DNA from: an uncultured Fibrobacter sp.
Lineage (GTDB): Bacteria; Fibrobacterota; Fibrobacteria; Fibrobacterales; Fibrobacteraceae
Length of the DNA: 64,000 nucleotides
Reading direction: 5' to 3'
NCBI GenBank assembly: GCA_946414075.1
Contig: CAMKNA010000005.1
Span: 27,861 to 91,860, forward strand
In this document: piece by piece, positions 38,803 to 47,977 of the stretch
Layout of the letters: every line of letters starts with the position of its first letter
Position numbering within the stretch: position 1 is the stretch's first letter
The notes under the pieces: generated by a model
The model's input: the letters and a program-made list of their open reading frames with translations, nothing else
Told to the model about the DNA's origin: nothing
The model's database searches: none
Position numbers and translations under genes: made by a program

Positions 38803-39682
38803 CTACATTACCTCCCATGCAAATCCACACGATAAGGCCAGCCATTACCAGCACGCTTATGGCCACATTCGCCAGAAAAAAATCCCTGTTCATGGCATCC
38901 AGGTCATCGGACTTGCGGAATAGATGAATATAGAGGACCGCAGCCGTCATAAGGCCGGTCACCACCCACCAGGGCACGCCCATATTCCAGAACAAGCCAA
39001 ACACCACGCAAAGGACCAGCATGGCCATATGGCTGCCAAAGGCGATTTGCAGGGCCCGCTTGCGGCCAAATCGGGCCGGCACCGAATGCAGCCCCATGGC
39101 CCGGTCAATCTCTTCGTCCTGGGTGGCATAAATTATATCGAAACCGCCCATCCAAAGCATGAGAATCACCAACAAAAAAATCGGGAATACCGCAAATTCT
39201 CCTCGGATGGCAATCCAGGCTCCTAAAGGGCTCATACCGATGGCAAAACCCAGAAACCAGTGGCAAAGCCAGCTGAAACGCTTCCAGTAGGAATAGGAAA
39301 GGAGCAAAAGCCACACCGGCAAGGCAAGCAGGCCGGCGAGGGGTTGCAGCAGCGCCGCGAAAGTTACAAACAGGATGCCGTTCACCACCAGGAACGCAAT
39401 GACCGACGCCTTGCTCAAGCGCCCGGCAGGCAGGTGGCGACCAGCCGTGCGGGGATTCTTCGCATCGATATCGGCGTCGGCAATGCGGTTGAAGCTCATG
39501 GCGCTGTTGCGGGCGGTCACCATGCAGCCCACAATCAACGCTATAATCCTGACCACCTCCACGGCATTCATGCCGTGGAAACCCCTCGCCGCCACCCACA
39601 TGGAGCCTATGGCAAAGGGCATCGCGAAAAGCGAATGACTAAAGCGCACTAAGTGACCGAACTCTAATATTTTCTTCAGCAT
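38789..39682 (-). CDS. ubiA: UbiA-family prenyltransferase
   Basis: 297 aa integral membrane enzyme that attaches a polyprenyl chain to an aromatic acid. First Asp motif N65-R-x-x-D69-x-x-x-D73 followed by RTAGR, second motif ATQDEEIDR; eight or so membrane segments. Clustered with ubiX- and ubiE-like genes, which fits menaquinone synthesis, possibly the futalosine route where MqnP is a UbiA homologue; no mqn gene is visible here to decide. Confidence 0.9.
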   Translation of the reverse strand: MLKKILEFGHLVRFSHSLFAMPFAIGSMWVAARGFHGMNAVEVVRIIALIVGCMVTARNSAMSFNRIADADIDAKNPRTAGRHLPAGRLSKASVIAFLVVNGILFVTFAALLQPLAGLLALPVWLLLLSYSYWKRFSWLCHWFLGFAIGMSPLGAWIAIRGEFAVFPIFLLVILMLWMGGFDIIYATQDEEIDRAMGLHSVPARFGRKRALQIAFGSHMAMLVLCVVFGLFWNMGVPWWVVTGLMTAAVLYIHLFRKSDDLDAMNRDFFLANVAISVLVMAGLIVWICMGGNVDALY

Positions 39683-39744
39683 AAATCATTCATCGCTTTT
39701 TTCAAGACTCGGGACTGGATCCTTCCCCTGAAACAAGTTCAGGA

Positions 39745-40329
39745 TCAGGATGACCTGGAGATACACGGAGATGTCCACGGTTTTACAATAGTCTCACAAT
39801 CTCCAGCCGTTACCGCCCCCAGGTGCTTTAGGACTTTCGCCACCACCGTATCCACAAGTTCTTCGATGGATGTCGGCTTACTGTAGAACTGAGGCGATGC
39901 GGGAACTACGACCGCGCCGGCCCGGGTCACCCGCTCCATATTTTCAATATGGATAAGGTTGTAGGGCATTTCCCGCGGAACAATCACCAGCGCCCTGCGT
40001 TCCTTGAGGCATACATCGGCTGTCCGCACCAGCAGATTATCCGAAGTCCCTGCGGCAATACGCCCCAGCGTCCCCATGGAGCAGGGTACTACGGCCATAC
40101 CGGCGTAATCGGCACTTCCACTGGCACACTCAGCAAAGAAATCGTCTACATTGAACACTCGGTCGGCATAATCGAAAAGCGCGCCTTGCCCCTCGAATTC
40201 CACCACTTCGCGGCCGGGCCCCGTCACCACAAGCGAGACTTCGTGGCCGATCCGTTTCAGATGCATGGCGGTACGGGTCCCATAGATCGCCCCGCTGGCA
40301 CCAGTCACTCCAAGAATATACCTAGCCAC
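39745..40329 (-). CDS. ubiX: Flavin prenyltransferase UbiX
   Basis: 194 aa; makes prenylated FMN for UbiD-type decarboxylases. The N-terminal GVTGASGA (7-14) and the conserved VVPCSMGTLGRIAAG and VIVPREMPYNLIHIENM blocks are intact. It overlaps ubiE by 8 nt. No ubiD is in the window. Possible alternative name MqnM-like if the menaquinone pathway is of the futalosine type. Confidence 0.93.
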   Translation of the reverse strand: MARYILGVTGASGAIYGTRTAMHLKRIGHEVSLVVTGPGREVVEFEGQGALFDYADRVFNVDDFFAECASGSADYAGMAVVPCSMGTLGRIAAGTSDNLLVRTADVCLKERRALVIVPREMPYNLIHIENMERVTRAGAVVVPASPQFYSKPTSIEELVDTVVAKVLKHLGAVTAGDCETIVKPWTSPCISRSS

Positions 40330-41020
40330 GGGGCACCTCCAGAGACCTTCTCAAGAAAACCCCGTAAGAAATCCCGCCATTGAAGCTCTTTACCTTTGTC
40401 ACCTGGAATCCGCATTCTTCCGCCAAGCGGCAAAAGTCCCTTACCGGCAGGAATCGCCTAATAGAATTCACCAAATATTCGTATGCTTCTTTCTTGCCGC
40501 TAAAGAAAGCACCAAGCAAAGGGATAAACACAGGGGCAAGGCATCCATAAAAGAATCGGTTGAGCACATTGCGCGGGGCAAAAAATTCCAACACACACAG
40601 GTAACCCCCAGGCGTCAGCACGCGCCAACTTTCTTCTAGGGCACATCGAGCGTCCGGAACATTTCGCATGCCAAAGCCGTTCAGCACCACATCAAAAGCA
40701 CCGTTCACGAACGGAATGCGCATGGCATCCAGCTGCACGGGAGTTGCCACCGTCTTTTTTCCAACAGAGCCTTTCAACATTCCAAAAGAGAAATCCCCAA
40801 GCACGGCCACATCAGGTTTTGCGCACAGCTTCTCATAGGTAACCGCAAAATCACCCGTACCACCGCACAGGTCAAGCAAGCGACGCCCTGCCCCATACTT
40901 TTTTAGTTGACGGCAACAGTAACGACGCCACAAGATGTCCTGGCCACAACTCAAGAAATGATTCAGAAAATCATAACGGCATGCAATGCCGTCGAACATC
41001 TTTCGGACGGAGCTTATCAC
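40322..41020 (-). CDS. ubiE: Demethylmenaquinone methyltransferase
   Basis: 232 aa SAM-dependent C-methyltransferase for the last step of menaquinone synthesis. N-terminal MFDGIACRYDFLN, SAM motif LLDLCGGTGDF (48-58) and FGMRNVPD are family signatures. The start is GTG at 41020; an in-frame ATG at 40999 begins the conserved part. First gene of the operon with ubiX and ubiA. Confidence 0.93.
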   Translation of the reverse strand: MISSVRKMFDGIACRYDFLNHFLSCGQDILWRRYCCRQLKKYGAGRRLLDLCGGTGDFAVTYEKLCAKPDVAVLGDFSFGMLKGSVGKKTVATPVQLDAMRIPFVNGAFDVVLNGFGMRNVPDARCALEESWRVLTPGGYLCVLEFFAPRNVLNRFFYGCLAPVFIPLLGAFFSGKKEAYEYLVNSIRRFLPVRDFCRLAEECGFQVTKVKSFNGGISYGVFLRRSLEVPRG

Positions 41021-41041
41021 ATGCCAAATGTAGAAATATCG

Positions 41042-43519
41042 CTACTTGCTGAACTTAGCCTTATAAGTAGCCCCGGCCTTAACATCCACTATTCGGGGAT
41101 TTTCCACACTCTCATCGTCCCAGCCCATAAACACGGCGGATCCGCTAGGAATGGCGGTTAGCTCCATCTTGGTACCAGAGAAGAAATTGCCAGAATAGTT
41201 CGTCGAGGAAGTCGTCGTTCCCGGAAGCTTCATACCTTCCATCAGCACATAACCATTGCCAGAACTGGATATTGTCATCGACACCAGGCTCCCTAAGCCA
41301 AATTCACTCTGAATCTCGGACAGGAATTTGGAGTCCCGCGACTCTGCCCAAGGCACCAATGTTTCTCCGTATGGGTCAAAGGTACCGTAGTTGCTTCTCC
41401 TATTTTCATAGGCCGAAACAGCCATGTCATCGGCAACATCGGACGCATCAAGCATTCCTGCAAGGAAACTGACCTTGGCCGCAACATTCTTTCCGTTCAG
41501 GTAATTTTCGAGCATGACCGCGGCATGGTTAATGAAAAGCCGCTTGAAATCGCTGTTCTTGATGAGATGGTTAAATAGGCCAGCAAAACAGAGCGTGTCC
41601 GTACTGCAACCATTCTTTCCACCCTGTCTCACCCACTCGAACATGTTTTTAGACGAGCTGAATCCCGCCACAGCCCAATCCGAGCGCCAGTTGAAACCGT
41701 GGTCAAGGTCATAGACCATGAACTTCCAAGGCTGGTCTGGAGAACGCCATGCGCGGACATTGTTATCAGGCCAGTCGCCGTTGTGGACATACATTTCCGC
41801 CACCATGTAATCGGCGAAATTTCCAACATCGATGAGGGTCTTGGCCTTCTCATAATTTGCGGTGTTATCCATCTTTTTTGTATTGATGTGGGTAAGCATG
41901 GCCTTATAGTCATCCGTGGTGCCGTTGCTTGCCGTAATAGACTTGTTCAGGTGCTTGATAAAGTTCACCGTACCGGCGTCGATACCATAGTTCGTTTCCA
42001 CATAATTCTTGTTGAACCGTTCCCGCATATCGTGGATGCCATAGTACTTGCCGTTGTAGTAAACCACAACCTGGCGGCTACGCTGGTAGTCTACATGGCT
42101 GCCTTCAAGAATTGCCCCACCCACGGCATCGGCAAAATAGTCCGCTACGAAGCGGTTTCCGTTATTGCGCAGGTTAAAGGCCTTGTACTTGTCATCTGTT
42201 CCCCTGCGGGGTTCAAACAACGGGTAATGCAACCATCCACTCTGGTATTCCTCCCGCATCACGATAGCAACGGACTTCTTTCGCTCCATGCGGCTCCAGC
42301 CACCCATCAGCGAAATGCCGGCATCAATCTCCCAGGCCTTTTCAGAACTCTTTGAACCATTTTCGAAATACTCGACATGGACAGGAAGTTCAGGATCTTC
42401 GGGATAGGACTTGTTTGGAGCGTACATCTGGTCGTGATCCATGTCCGGTTGTCCACCATCGGTCTTCTTGTAGTACTTTTCAAAGAAGACCGGGTCCACG
42501 CTAACCGCCACCACAGGCATGTTCACCGACTCACCCACAAAGATGGTGTTGGTGATTACTTCCCTAGTAAGCGTTCCATCCTTAAACGCAGAACAACGAA
42601 GGGGAGTGTTCTTGGAGAATGTCTTGGGAGCGTTGAACACTTCCGACGATGCCGTCGGTGCCGAACCGTCCGTAGTGCAGCGAAGAGTCACCCCCGCTTC
42701 AACATCTGGTGGGCTGAAGGTGACTTCCGACGGATAGAAGCCGGCCTTGACAGAACCAAAGTCTACCGACGGAGCCATGCCGTCATAAGCCGTGGCCGCC
42801 GTATTTGGTTTTTCTGGAGTGGGCGTGCCGAAATATTTCCACGCACCACCGTCCACAATACCCCAGCTGACACCACCCACCAGTTCCGGGTAAGCTACAG
42901 AATCGCGTATTCCATTGCTAGGATCAACCAGGTAAACCGTACCCCCGTCCTTGTCCAGCTTCCAGTTCGTGTGGGTCCGGTAATGCACCGAATCCTTCTC
43001 GCTATTCACTGTATCGCGCAGACCAGCAACTGTGGCGATATCCTTCTTGTCACAAAAAACCGTGCGCATACTCTTTGCCGCAATCACTTCGTCACCGAAG
43101 ACCCACTTCTTGGGAGACTTCAAGTTCTCTACCAAAGCCCAACCCTTAAGATTCGCAGATTCCGTTCCGGCGTTGTAGATTTCCACCCAAGACGGGTCAT
43201 CGCCATCCAAGTCCAACCAGTTCAAGTTGAGAGAGGCAATTTCCGTAATCACCAGGGCGGAGTTGCCGACCCAACGCAGGGTGGTGTCCGGATAAATCGT
43301 CACGGTGTCCTTCACATAGATGGTATCACCCGTTTCCGTGATCACGCGGGTATAACCGGCACTATCGCCCGGGGCTTCGGTTTGTCCCGAAGAGCTGGAC
43401 AACTCTTCTTCACCGTCTTCCACCGGCTTAGAAGTGGAACTTCCACCTGAACAAGCAAAAAAGCAAACCACACAAATGGCCGCCAGGTACAATTTGAAAA
43501 TACAACTCCAAAGATGCAT
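41042..43519 (-). CDS. Surface lipoprotein with lamin-tail, chitobiase-type and CotH kinase domains
   Basis: 825 aa. Lipobox FFAC (about Cys23) is followed by a Ser-rich linker. A lamin-tail-like domain (about 85-215: VITEIASLNLNWLDLDGDDPSWVEIYN), a chitobiase C-terminal-like domain (about 250-320: VTLRCTTDGSAPT) and a CotH-like domain (about 325-690: KAFNLRNNGNRF, GKYYGIHDMRERFN, KFMVYDLDHGFNW) can be read, the last resembling spore-coat kinase CotH. A C-terminal beta domain ends YKAKFSK. CotH-like proteins outside spore-formers are often secreted; a role in cell-surface or cellulose attachment is possible. AGAGGAC precedes the ATG. Confidence 0.85.
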   Translation of the reverse strand: MHLWSCIFKLYLAAICVVCFFACSGGSSTSKPVEDGEEELSSSSGQTEAPGDSAGYTRVITETGDTIYVKDTVTIYPDTTLRWVGNSALVITEIASLNLNWLDLDGDDPSWVEIYNAGTESANLKGWALVENLKSPKKWVFGDEVIAAKSMRTVFCDKKDIATVAGLRDTVNSEKDSVHYRTHTNWKLDKDGGTVYLVDPSNGIRDSVAYPELVGGVSWGIVDGGAWKYFGTPTPEKPNTAATAYDGMAPSVDFGSVKAGFYPSEVTFSPPDVEAGVTLRCTTDGSAPTASSEVFNAPKTFSKNTPLRCSAFKDGTLTREVITNTIFVGESVNMPVVAVSVDPVFFEKYYKKTDGGQPDMDHDQMYAPNKSYPEDPELPVHVEYFENGSKSSEKAWEIDAGISLMGGWSRMERKKSVAIVMREEYQSGWLHYPLFEPRRGTDDKYKAFNLRNNGNRFVADYFADAVGGAILEGSHVDYQRSRQVVVYYNGKYYGIHDMRERFNKNYVETNYGIDAGTVNFIKHLNKSITASNGTTDDYKAMLTHINTKKMDNTANYEKAKTLIDVGNFADYMVAEMYVHNGDWPDNNVRAWRSPDQPWKFMVYDLDHGFNWRSDWAVAGFSSSKNMFEWVRQGGKNGCSTDTLCFAGLFNHLIKNSDFKRLFINHAAVMLENYLNGKNVAAKVSFLAGMLDASDVADDMAVSAYENRRSNYGTFDPYGETLVPWAESRDSKFLSEIQSEFGLGSLVSMTISSSGNGYVLMEGMKLPGTTTSSTNYSGNFFSGTKMELTAIPSGSAVFMGWDDESVENPRIVDVKAGATYKAKFSK

Positions 43520-43633
43520 TTTTTAGTCCTCTATATCCTATTCAAATTTATATGATTTTTCGGAAAAATGCTAGTAATATTCTATTTACCCTTGACAAAA
43601 AACACACTATCAGCTATTTTTGGGCTACAATTT

Positions 43634-43706
43634 GGTTCTGTAGCTCAGTTGGTAGAGCAGTGGACTGAAAATCCGCGTGTCGTTGGTTCAATTCCAATCG
43701 GAACCA
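43634..43706 (+). tRNA. tRNA-Phe (anticodon GAA)
   Basis: 73 nt. Acceptor GGTTCTG pairs with CGGAACC, anticodon arm GTGGA-CTGAAAA-TCCGC gives GAA, T-arm TTGG-TTCAATT-CCAA. Confidence 0.96.
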
Positions 43707-43708
43707 CG

Positions 43709-43745
43709 AAAAGCTTCGGTTTAGCGACCGAAGCTTTTCTTTTTC
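43709..43745 (+). terminator. Intrinsic terminator of tRNA-Phe
   Basis: Perfect 12-bp stem AAAAGCTTCGGT/ACCGAAGCTTTT, loop TTAGCG, followed by CTTTTTCTT. Confidence 0.9.
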
Positions 43746-43777
43746 TTACAACGGCATGGAAAATCGCCCCAAAAGAG

Positions 43778-44890
43778 TCAATTTCGGTAGGGGCCGTAGA
43801 TTTCGTCCCAATGGGCAAGCAGTAGGTCCACCAGTTCCGGCTGGAACTGGGTGCCCCGCTGGTTCCGAAACTCCTCGCGAATGCGGGCTTCGGACCATGG
43901 TTCCTTGTAGCAGCGAGGACTGCTCAAGGCGTCCAGGACATCGGCAACGGCACAAATTCGACCCGCCAAAGGGATAATTTCCCCCTTGAGCCCGCGGGGA
44001 TAACCCGTCCCATCCCAGCGTTCATGGTGCGAGCCCGCGATGGTGGCGGCGAACTGCAAAAGGGATCTCTTGGAAGACTTGAGCATCTCTTCGCCGATAA
44101 TGGCGTGGGATTTCATAACCCCATATTCCACTTCAGAGAGCTTGCCGGGCTTGTTCAGCACGGAATCGGGAATGCCAATCTTACCCAGATCGTGCATCGG
44201 CGATGCCAATCTTATCCGCTCGGCTTCCTCTTCGGAAAGCCCATAAAGCTTGGCTATCACATAGGATATTTCCGCCACACGCTGGATGTGGTCTCCGGTC
44301 TCCTGGCTGCGGTATTCGGAAGCCTCGCCCAGAATATGGATGATTTCCCTCTGGGTGGCCTCCTGCTCCGCGATCAGGCGGGCCGACTCCACCGTCTTGG
44401 CCGAATAAACGGCGGTAAGAATCAGCCGTTCCAGGTCCCGTTGCGAAAACACCCCGGAACCACCCTGCTTGTTGATAGCCTGGAAGGCCCCCATTACAAC
44501 CCCTTCCGTATCCAGAAGGGGAACCGTAAGCACCGATGTGGTCCGGTAATGGGTCTTGTCGTCACTCCGACGATCAAACCTGGGGTCCTGGTAAGCATCC
44601 TCTATCAGCAGGGGTTTCCCCGTCCGCACGGAGTAGCCTACGAATCCCGCATTTAAGGGAATCCGGAGTTCATCCACACCATGGGCCACCTTGGTCCAGA
44701 GTTCGTCAGCATCCTTGTCAATTAACCAAAGGGAACACCGATCAGCCGACACCATGGTACGGCCCAGGTCGGCCATAAGAATCAGCAGGTTGTCCATTTT
44801 CCGCTCCGCCGCAATCTTGGGCATGTAGGAAAACAACAAATCCAGGATCCTTCTCGATTCTACGGTTTCATCTCCGCATTCTCCCTTCAT
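43778..44890 (-). CDS. GAF and HD-GYP cyclic-di-GMP phosphodiesterase
   Basis: 370 aa cytoplasmic signalling protein. GAF sensor domain about residues 30-165, then a linker helix and an HD-GYP domain: His201 (GDHIQRV), His233-Asp234 (HDLGKIG), His288-His289 and G296-Y-P298 (DGTGYPRG), followed by GRICAVADVLDAL. The metal-binding and GYP residues are present, so hydrolysis of c-di-GMP is likely. Stands alone. The start is preceded by a -10-like box and lacks a Shine-Dalgarno. Confidence 0.93.
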   Translation of the reverse strand: MKGECGDETVESRRILDLLFSYMPKIAAERKMDNLLILMADLGRTMVSADRCSLWLIDKDADELWTKVAHGVDELRIPLNAGFVGYSVRTGKPLLIEDAYQDPRFDRRSDDKTHYRTTSVLTVPLLDTEGVVMGAFQAINKQGGSGVFSQRDLERLILTAVYSAKTVESARLIAEQEATQREIIHILGEASEYRSQETGDHIQRVAEISYVIAKLYGLSEEEAERIRLASPMHDLGKIGIPDSVLNKPGKLSEVEYGVMKSHAIIGEEMLKSSKRSLLQFAATIAGSHHERWDGTGYPRGLKGEIIPLAGRICAVADVLDALSSPRCYKEPWSEARIREEFRNQRGTQFQPELVDLLLAHWDEIYGPYRN

Positions 44891-44897
44891 GGGTCCA

Positions 44898-44903
44898 AAG
44901 ATA
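44898..44903 (-). promoter_or_regulatory. -10-like hexamer of the HD-GYP gene, 7 nt before the start codon
   Basis: TATCTT, spacer TGGACCC, then ATG 44890. Confidence 0.5.
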
Positions 44904-44954
44904 GAAAATCCATTGACGGAATGTGTTTAGTTTTTTATTCTTTACCCACCTTTT

Positions 44955-45035
44955 GGAGGAATAGGCTAATTGGTAAGTCAGCGGTCTTGAAAACCGCCGC
45001 CGTCAGGCTTGGGGGTTCGAGTCCCTCTTCCTCCG
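44955..45035 (+). tRNA. tRNA-Ser (anticodon TGA)
   Basis: 81 nt class II tRNA. Acceptor GGAGGAA pairs with TTCCTCC, anticodon arm GCGGT-CTTGAAA-ACCGC gives TGA, long variable arm with GCC-GTCA-GGC, T-arm GGGGG-TTCGAGT-CCCTC, discriminator G. Confidence 0.95.
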
Positions 45036-45066
45036 TAAAAAAAGCGCCCCAAGGGGCGCTTTTCGT
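45036..45066 (+). terminator. Intrinsic terminator after tRNA-Ser
   Basis: AAAAGCGCCCC-AA-GGGGCGCTTTT, flanked by A7 on one side and TTCGTTT on the other. It could act in both directions and so also serve the convergent 45088 gene. Confidence 0.85.
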
Positions 45067-45087
45067 TTATGTAGACTCACGGAAAAA

Positions 45088-45786
45088 CTAGAAACTCCAC
45101 ATGGCGCCCACGGTAGGCACAATCGTGAAACCACCATCGCTATCCTTGGACTTGATGTTATCCACACGATTAAAATCATCGTTGTCGTATTCAGCCGTAT
45201 GAATGGCCACCGCTACCGGGACCCAGCGTCCGCCCACACTGACAAAGACGCTGGCCCGTTCACCCAGTGCCCTGCGGACAACCAAATCGCCGCCCAATGT
45301 AAGGGCCCCCACGCTCACGGACCTGGTCATATCCACCTTGCCCAGTTCTTCATGTACAAACTTGTCCTTGTCACTTTCAAAGACGGACGCTTCCATCCCC
45401 ATCATGGCAAAGGCCGCAACCGTCCAATTGGAAGTGTTTACGAAACCATAGCCCACACCCATTTCTCCCGTGACATAGGTGCCCAACGCCCCGTCATCCT
45501 TCGTCTCGAACTTCACATCTTCCGTCCAGGCGGCACCGATACTCCAGGAAACTTTCACGGCAAGGCCATTCTTGTTGACCCCCATGTAGTTGAGGTTCAG
45601 GCCCCCAGCCACCTGGGAGTAATCGGTATCGTCAATGTTGTAGCTGGATACGGGAACAACGGCTCCGACCCCCACAAAGTGGGCCCAGTTCTTGGCACCT
45701 GTCTCCGAGGGGTCGGTCTGCGTAGTGGTGGCGGCAAAAACCGTAGTGGCAGCAAAAACAGCAGCTGTAAAGATTGTCGTTTTCAT
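45088..45786 (-). CDS. Predicted outer-membrane beta-barrel protein
   Basis: 232 aa from the ATG at 45786 (AAGGAAG upstream). Signal peptide MKTTIFTAAVFAATTVFA, then alternating beta-strand pattern with Gly/aromatic girdles (SVGALTLGGDLVVRRALGERASVFVSVGGRW), ending in Phe (GAMWSF), the usual last residue of barrels recognised by the Bam machine. Low similarity to any named porin; function unknown. Confidence 0.75.
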   Translation of the reverse strand: MKTTIFTAAVFAATTVFAATTTQTDPSETGAKNWAHFVGVGAVVPVSSYNIDDTDYSQVAGGLNLNYMGVNKNGLAVKVSWSIGAAWTEDVKFETKDDGALGTYVTGEMGVGYGFVNTSNWTVAAFAMMGMEASVFESDKDKFVHEELGKVDMTRSVSVGALTLGGDLVVRRALGERASVFVSVGGRWVPVAVAIHTAEYDNDDFNRVDNIKSKDSDGGFTIVPTVGAMWSF

Positions 45787-45903
45787 GATGAACTTCCTTG
45801 ATTTAAATTCTTTCTTGTTTACACACACAATATATCTTCGAGAATTCATAAAGTCAAATGCATAATTTTCATAAAAACGATATATATTATTGATTAATAG
45901 CGA

Positions 45904-46608
45904 TTAGGGATTCCAAAAAGCCCGACGGTCTGCCACATAGTCCATCGTAGCGCTAACGGGCATGTCGTAAAGCAAGGTACACACCTTCATGTCCAGCGGG
46001 AAATCCTTGCCGAAAGCATCCATACAGGCCCCCGTAGTGGCTCCCGTGGTGTACACATCATCAACAATAACCACAGTCCCGCGAACAGGGAGCACCTTTG
46101 GAAGTCTCGCCTCGAAAGCCCCTGACACATTACTCTCGCGCTCCCCCCGAGTGAGTTTCGTCTGGGAAACGCGAAAAGCTTTACGCCGAAGCCAGTAGCA
46201 AACGCAGCCCCCTGTCCGCTCCGCCAGGGCCTTTGCAACCATTTCGGCCTGGTTGTAGCCCCGTTCTCGGAATCTCGCCCTGTGGAGTGGCACCGGCACA
46301 AAATACAACGGCGGCACAAAATCCGGGAACAAGATCTCCGGACTCCCCCGCATCATACAGGAATGCCCCACCAAATAGGCCGCCATTCCAGGAATACTGC
46401 GGTATTTCAACAGGTGGACCAACCGGCGGGTCAGTTTTTCCATAGGGAACAGGCTCACGACATCGTCCCTGGGTCGCCGCGTCTCCTTCGAAACATTTTC
46501 CAGGGTCTTCCGGCAGTCCGGGCATAGCCACGGGTCAAGGCTCCCCGAGACCGCGCCGCAACCCAGGCATTCCATTCCAAAAACGATACTGGACCAGGAA
46601 TCGAGCAT
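45904..46608 (-). CDS. comF: ComF-family phosphoribosyltransferase-like protein
   Basis: 234 aa. An N-terminal four-Cys zinc site (Cys14, 17, 29, 32; CLGC...CPDC) is followed by a type I PRTase fold with the PRPP loop VVIVDDVYTTGATTG near residues 183-197. ComFC homologues support DNA uptake in competent bacteria; with pilT-pilC elsewhere in the window this is suggestive but no proof of competence. GAGGTG precedes the ATG. Confidence 0.88.
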   Translation of the reverse strand: MLDSWSSIVFGMECLGCGAVSGSLDPWLCPDCRKTLENVSKETRRPRDDVVSLFPMEKLTRRLVHLLKYRSIPGMAAYLVGHSCMMRGSPEILFPDFVPPLYFVPVPLHRARFRERGYNQAEMVAKALAERTGGCVCYWLRRKAFRVSQTKLTRGERESNVSGAFEARLPKVLPVRGTVVIVDDVYTTGATTGACMDAFGKDFPLDMKVCTLLYDMPVSATMDYVADRRAFWNP

Positions 46609-46616
46609 ATCACCTC

Positions 46617-46645
46617 ACAAAAAAAAGCGTCTTCTTGTATAGACG
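46617..46645 (-). terminator. Intrinsic terminator after the CBM-like lipoprotein gene
   Basis: AAAAAAGCGTCT-TCTTGTAT-AGACGCTTTTTT, symmetrical on both strands; it separates the 46706 lipoprotein from comF. Confidence 0.9.
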
Positions 46646-46705
46646 CTTTTTTCGCCGGAAACATGCCTAAAGAAATTCAATTTTTAGACTTTTACAGTCT
46701 TTCGC

Positions 46706-47977
46706 CTATTGCTGCAAACGGAAAATCTTCACATCCTTAATATAGAATGTCCTTTCCCTGCTACCTAGATTCAGCTCAAAGCGAGCGAAGGGAGTACTCT
46801 CCTTCGGAATGAACTCGATCTCCACGGCTTTGCCCGATGTACCGACAAACACATGCTTCTGGAACCCGATGGTCTCGTAATCGTCGTAGGCGCCGATTCT
46901 TGCAGTAATCTGCCCATCCACATCGGACCAGATGGTAAACACGCACTTGTACTTCTTGCCTGCAAAAAGTGCCACATTCTCCTGAATAAGCTGGACACTG
47001 TAGGAATACCTGCCTCCTTGGGTTACCTGAACCTTGGCATAGTGTTCGCCACTGCTTTCCTCTTCTACAGAAGCCTTGGACTCACCCCCGAACTGGTCGA
47101 AGACAATCCAGCTATAGAAGTCATTGGAGAAGTCACCATTCTTAATCGTATTGTCGCTCATCGCCCCGATGATTCCTTCCCAAATGTCCAGGACATAGGT
47201 TTCGGCAACATCGCCATCGTTATCGGAGTACCCATAGCGCAGCGGCCTGAAGCTAGAGATAAACTGCTGATTCAGTTCCTTCCATATAGAAGCATTGTGT
47301 TTCGCGTCAAGATAAATCGTTCCGTCTTCAGCAACATTCACCTTGGAGAAATCAACTCCATCTACAAAATAGCGAGGGAAGAACGCCACGGACAAATTGG
47401 CAATGCTGTCCGACACCTTTTCTATCTGAGTATAGTGATAGCGAAGCTCAAATTGTTCGAGCCAAGCCAGGGAATACTGCACAGGCACATATTCGCCCTT
47501 GACCAGGAGCTTCCCATAAACCTTCGACATTTTCTTGACCGGCCTGAAGGAAACTCCCATTTCCTTCAGATAGCCCTTGTCTTCTAGACGGATATTCCTG
47601 AAAGGCTCATCCACTACAGAAGCGTCGGTAAAGGACACCGTCAAAGAAGAATCTGCAAGATCCTCGCCGGGCCACAGCTGTACGCCCTTCGACATGTCAA
47701 TATTCACTTCCGCATAATAGCTGGAGTAGGAGCGGACCTCGAAGAAATCCAGAGCGAAAGAATCCAACAGCAAAGGCTCATCCTTGGCGGCGGAGGTTTT
47801 GGAAAAAGAATTGGAGGAAACCTCGGAATAATCTACGGAGAAATCCGCCGTAAATGCCAGGGATGGATTCCCGATTTCAATCCCTGCCACAGATTTATCA
47901 TCGGAACAAGCGACAAAAGCCATGGCAGCACACGCCATAGCCAACAAAGACCCAAATTTAAACCCCGCAAAGCGCAT
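46706..47977 (-). CDS. Surface lipoprotein with C-terminal CBM4/9-like domain, paired with a DUF4423 regulator
   Basis: 423 aa. Lipobox FVAC (about Cys24), then the sequence SDDKSVAGIEIGNPSL, whose V-A-G...I-G-N motif recurs in the 57994 lipoprotein. A middle beta-rich region (about 40-270) is not recognised. From about residue 280 (NGDFSNDFYSWIVFDQFGG) a carbohydrate-binding CBM4/9-like jelly roll runs to the end. The ATG at 47977 shares one base with the regulator stop (TGATG) and has GAGGA 5 nt upstream, so translation is coupled. Predicted outer-surface glycan-binding protein; function otherwise unknown. Confidence 0.82.
   Translation of the reverse strand: MRFAGFKFGSLLAMACAAMAFVACSDDKSVAGIEIGNPSLAFTADFSVDYSEVSSNSFSKTSAAKDEPLLLDSFALDFFEVRSYSSYYAEVNIDMSKGVQLWPGEDLADSSLTVSFTDASVVDEPFRNIRLEDKGYLKEMGVSFRPVKKMSKVYGKLLVKGEYVPVQYSLAWLEQFELRYHYTQIEKVSDSIANLSVAFFPRYFVDGVDFSKVNVAEDGTIYLDAKHNASIWKELNQQFISSFRPLRYGYSDNDGDVAETYVLDIWEGIIGAMSDNTIKNGDFSNDFYSWIVFDQFGGESKASVEEESSGEHYAKVQVTQGGRYSYSVQLIQENVALFAGKKYKCVFTIWSDVDGQITARIGAYDDYETIGFQKHVFVGTSGKAVEIEFIPKESTPFARFELNLGSRERTFYIKDVKIFRLQQ

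Noticed and set aside
42377..43450. 357-aa open frame on the plus strand
   Set aside because: Antisense to the CotH lipoprotein gene, with His/Arg-rich shadow composition.
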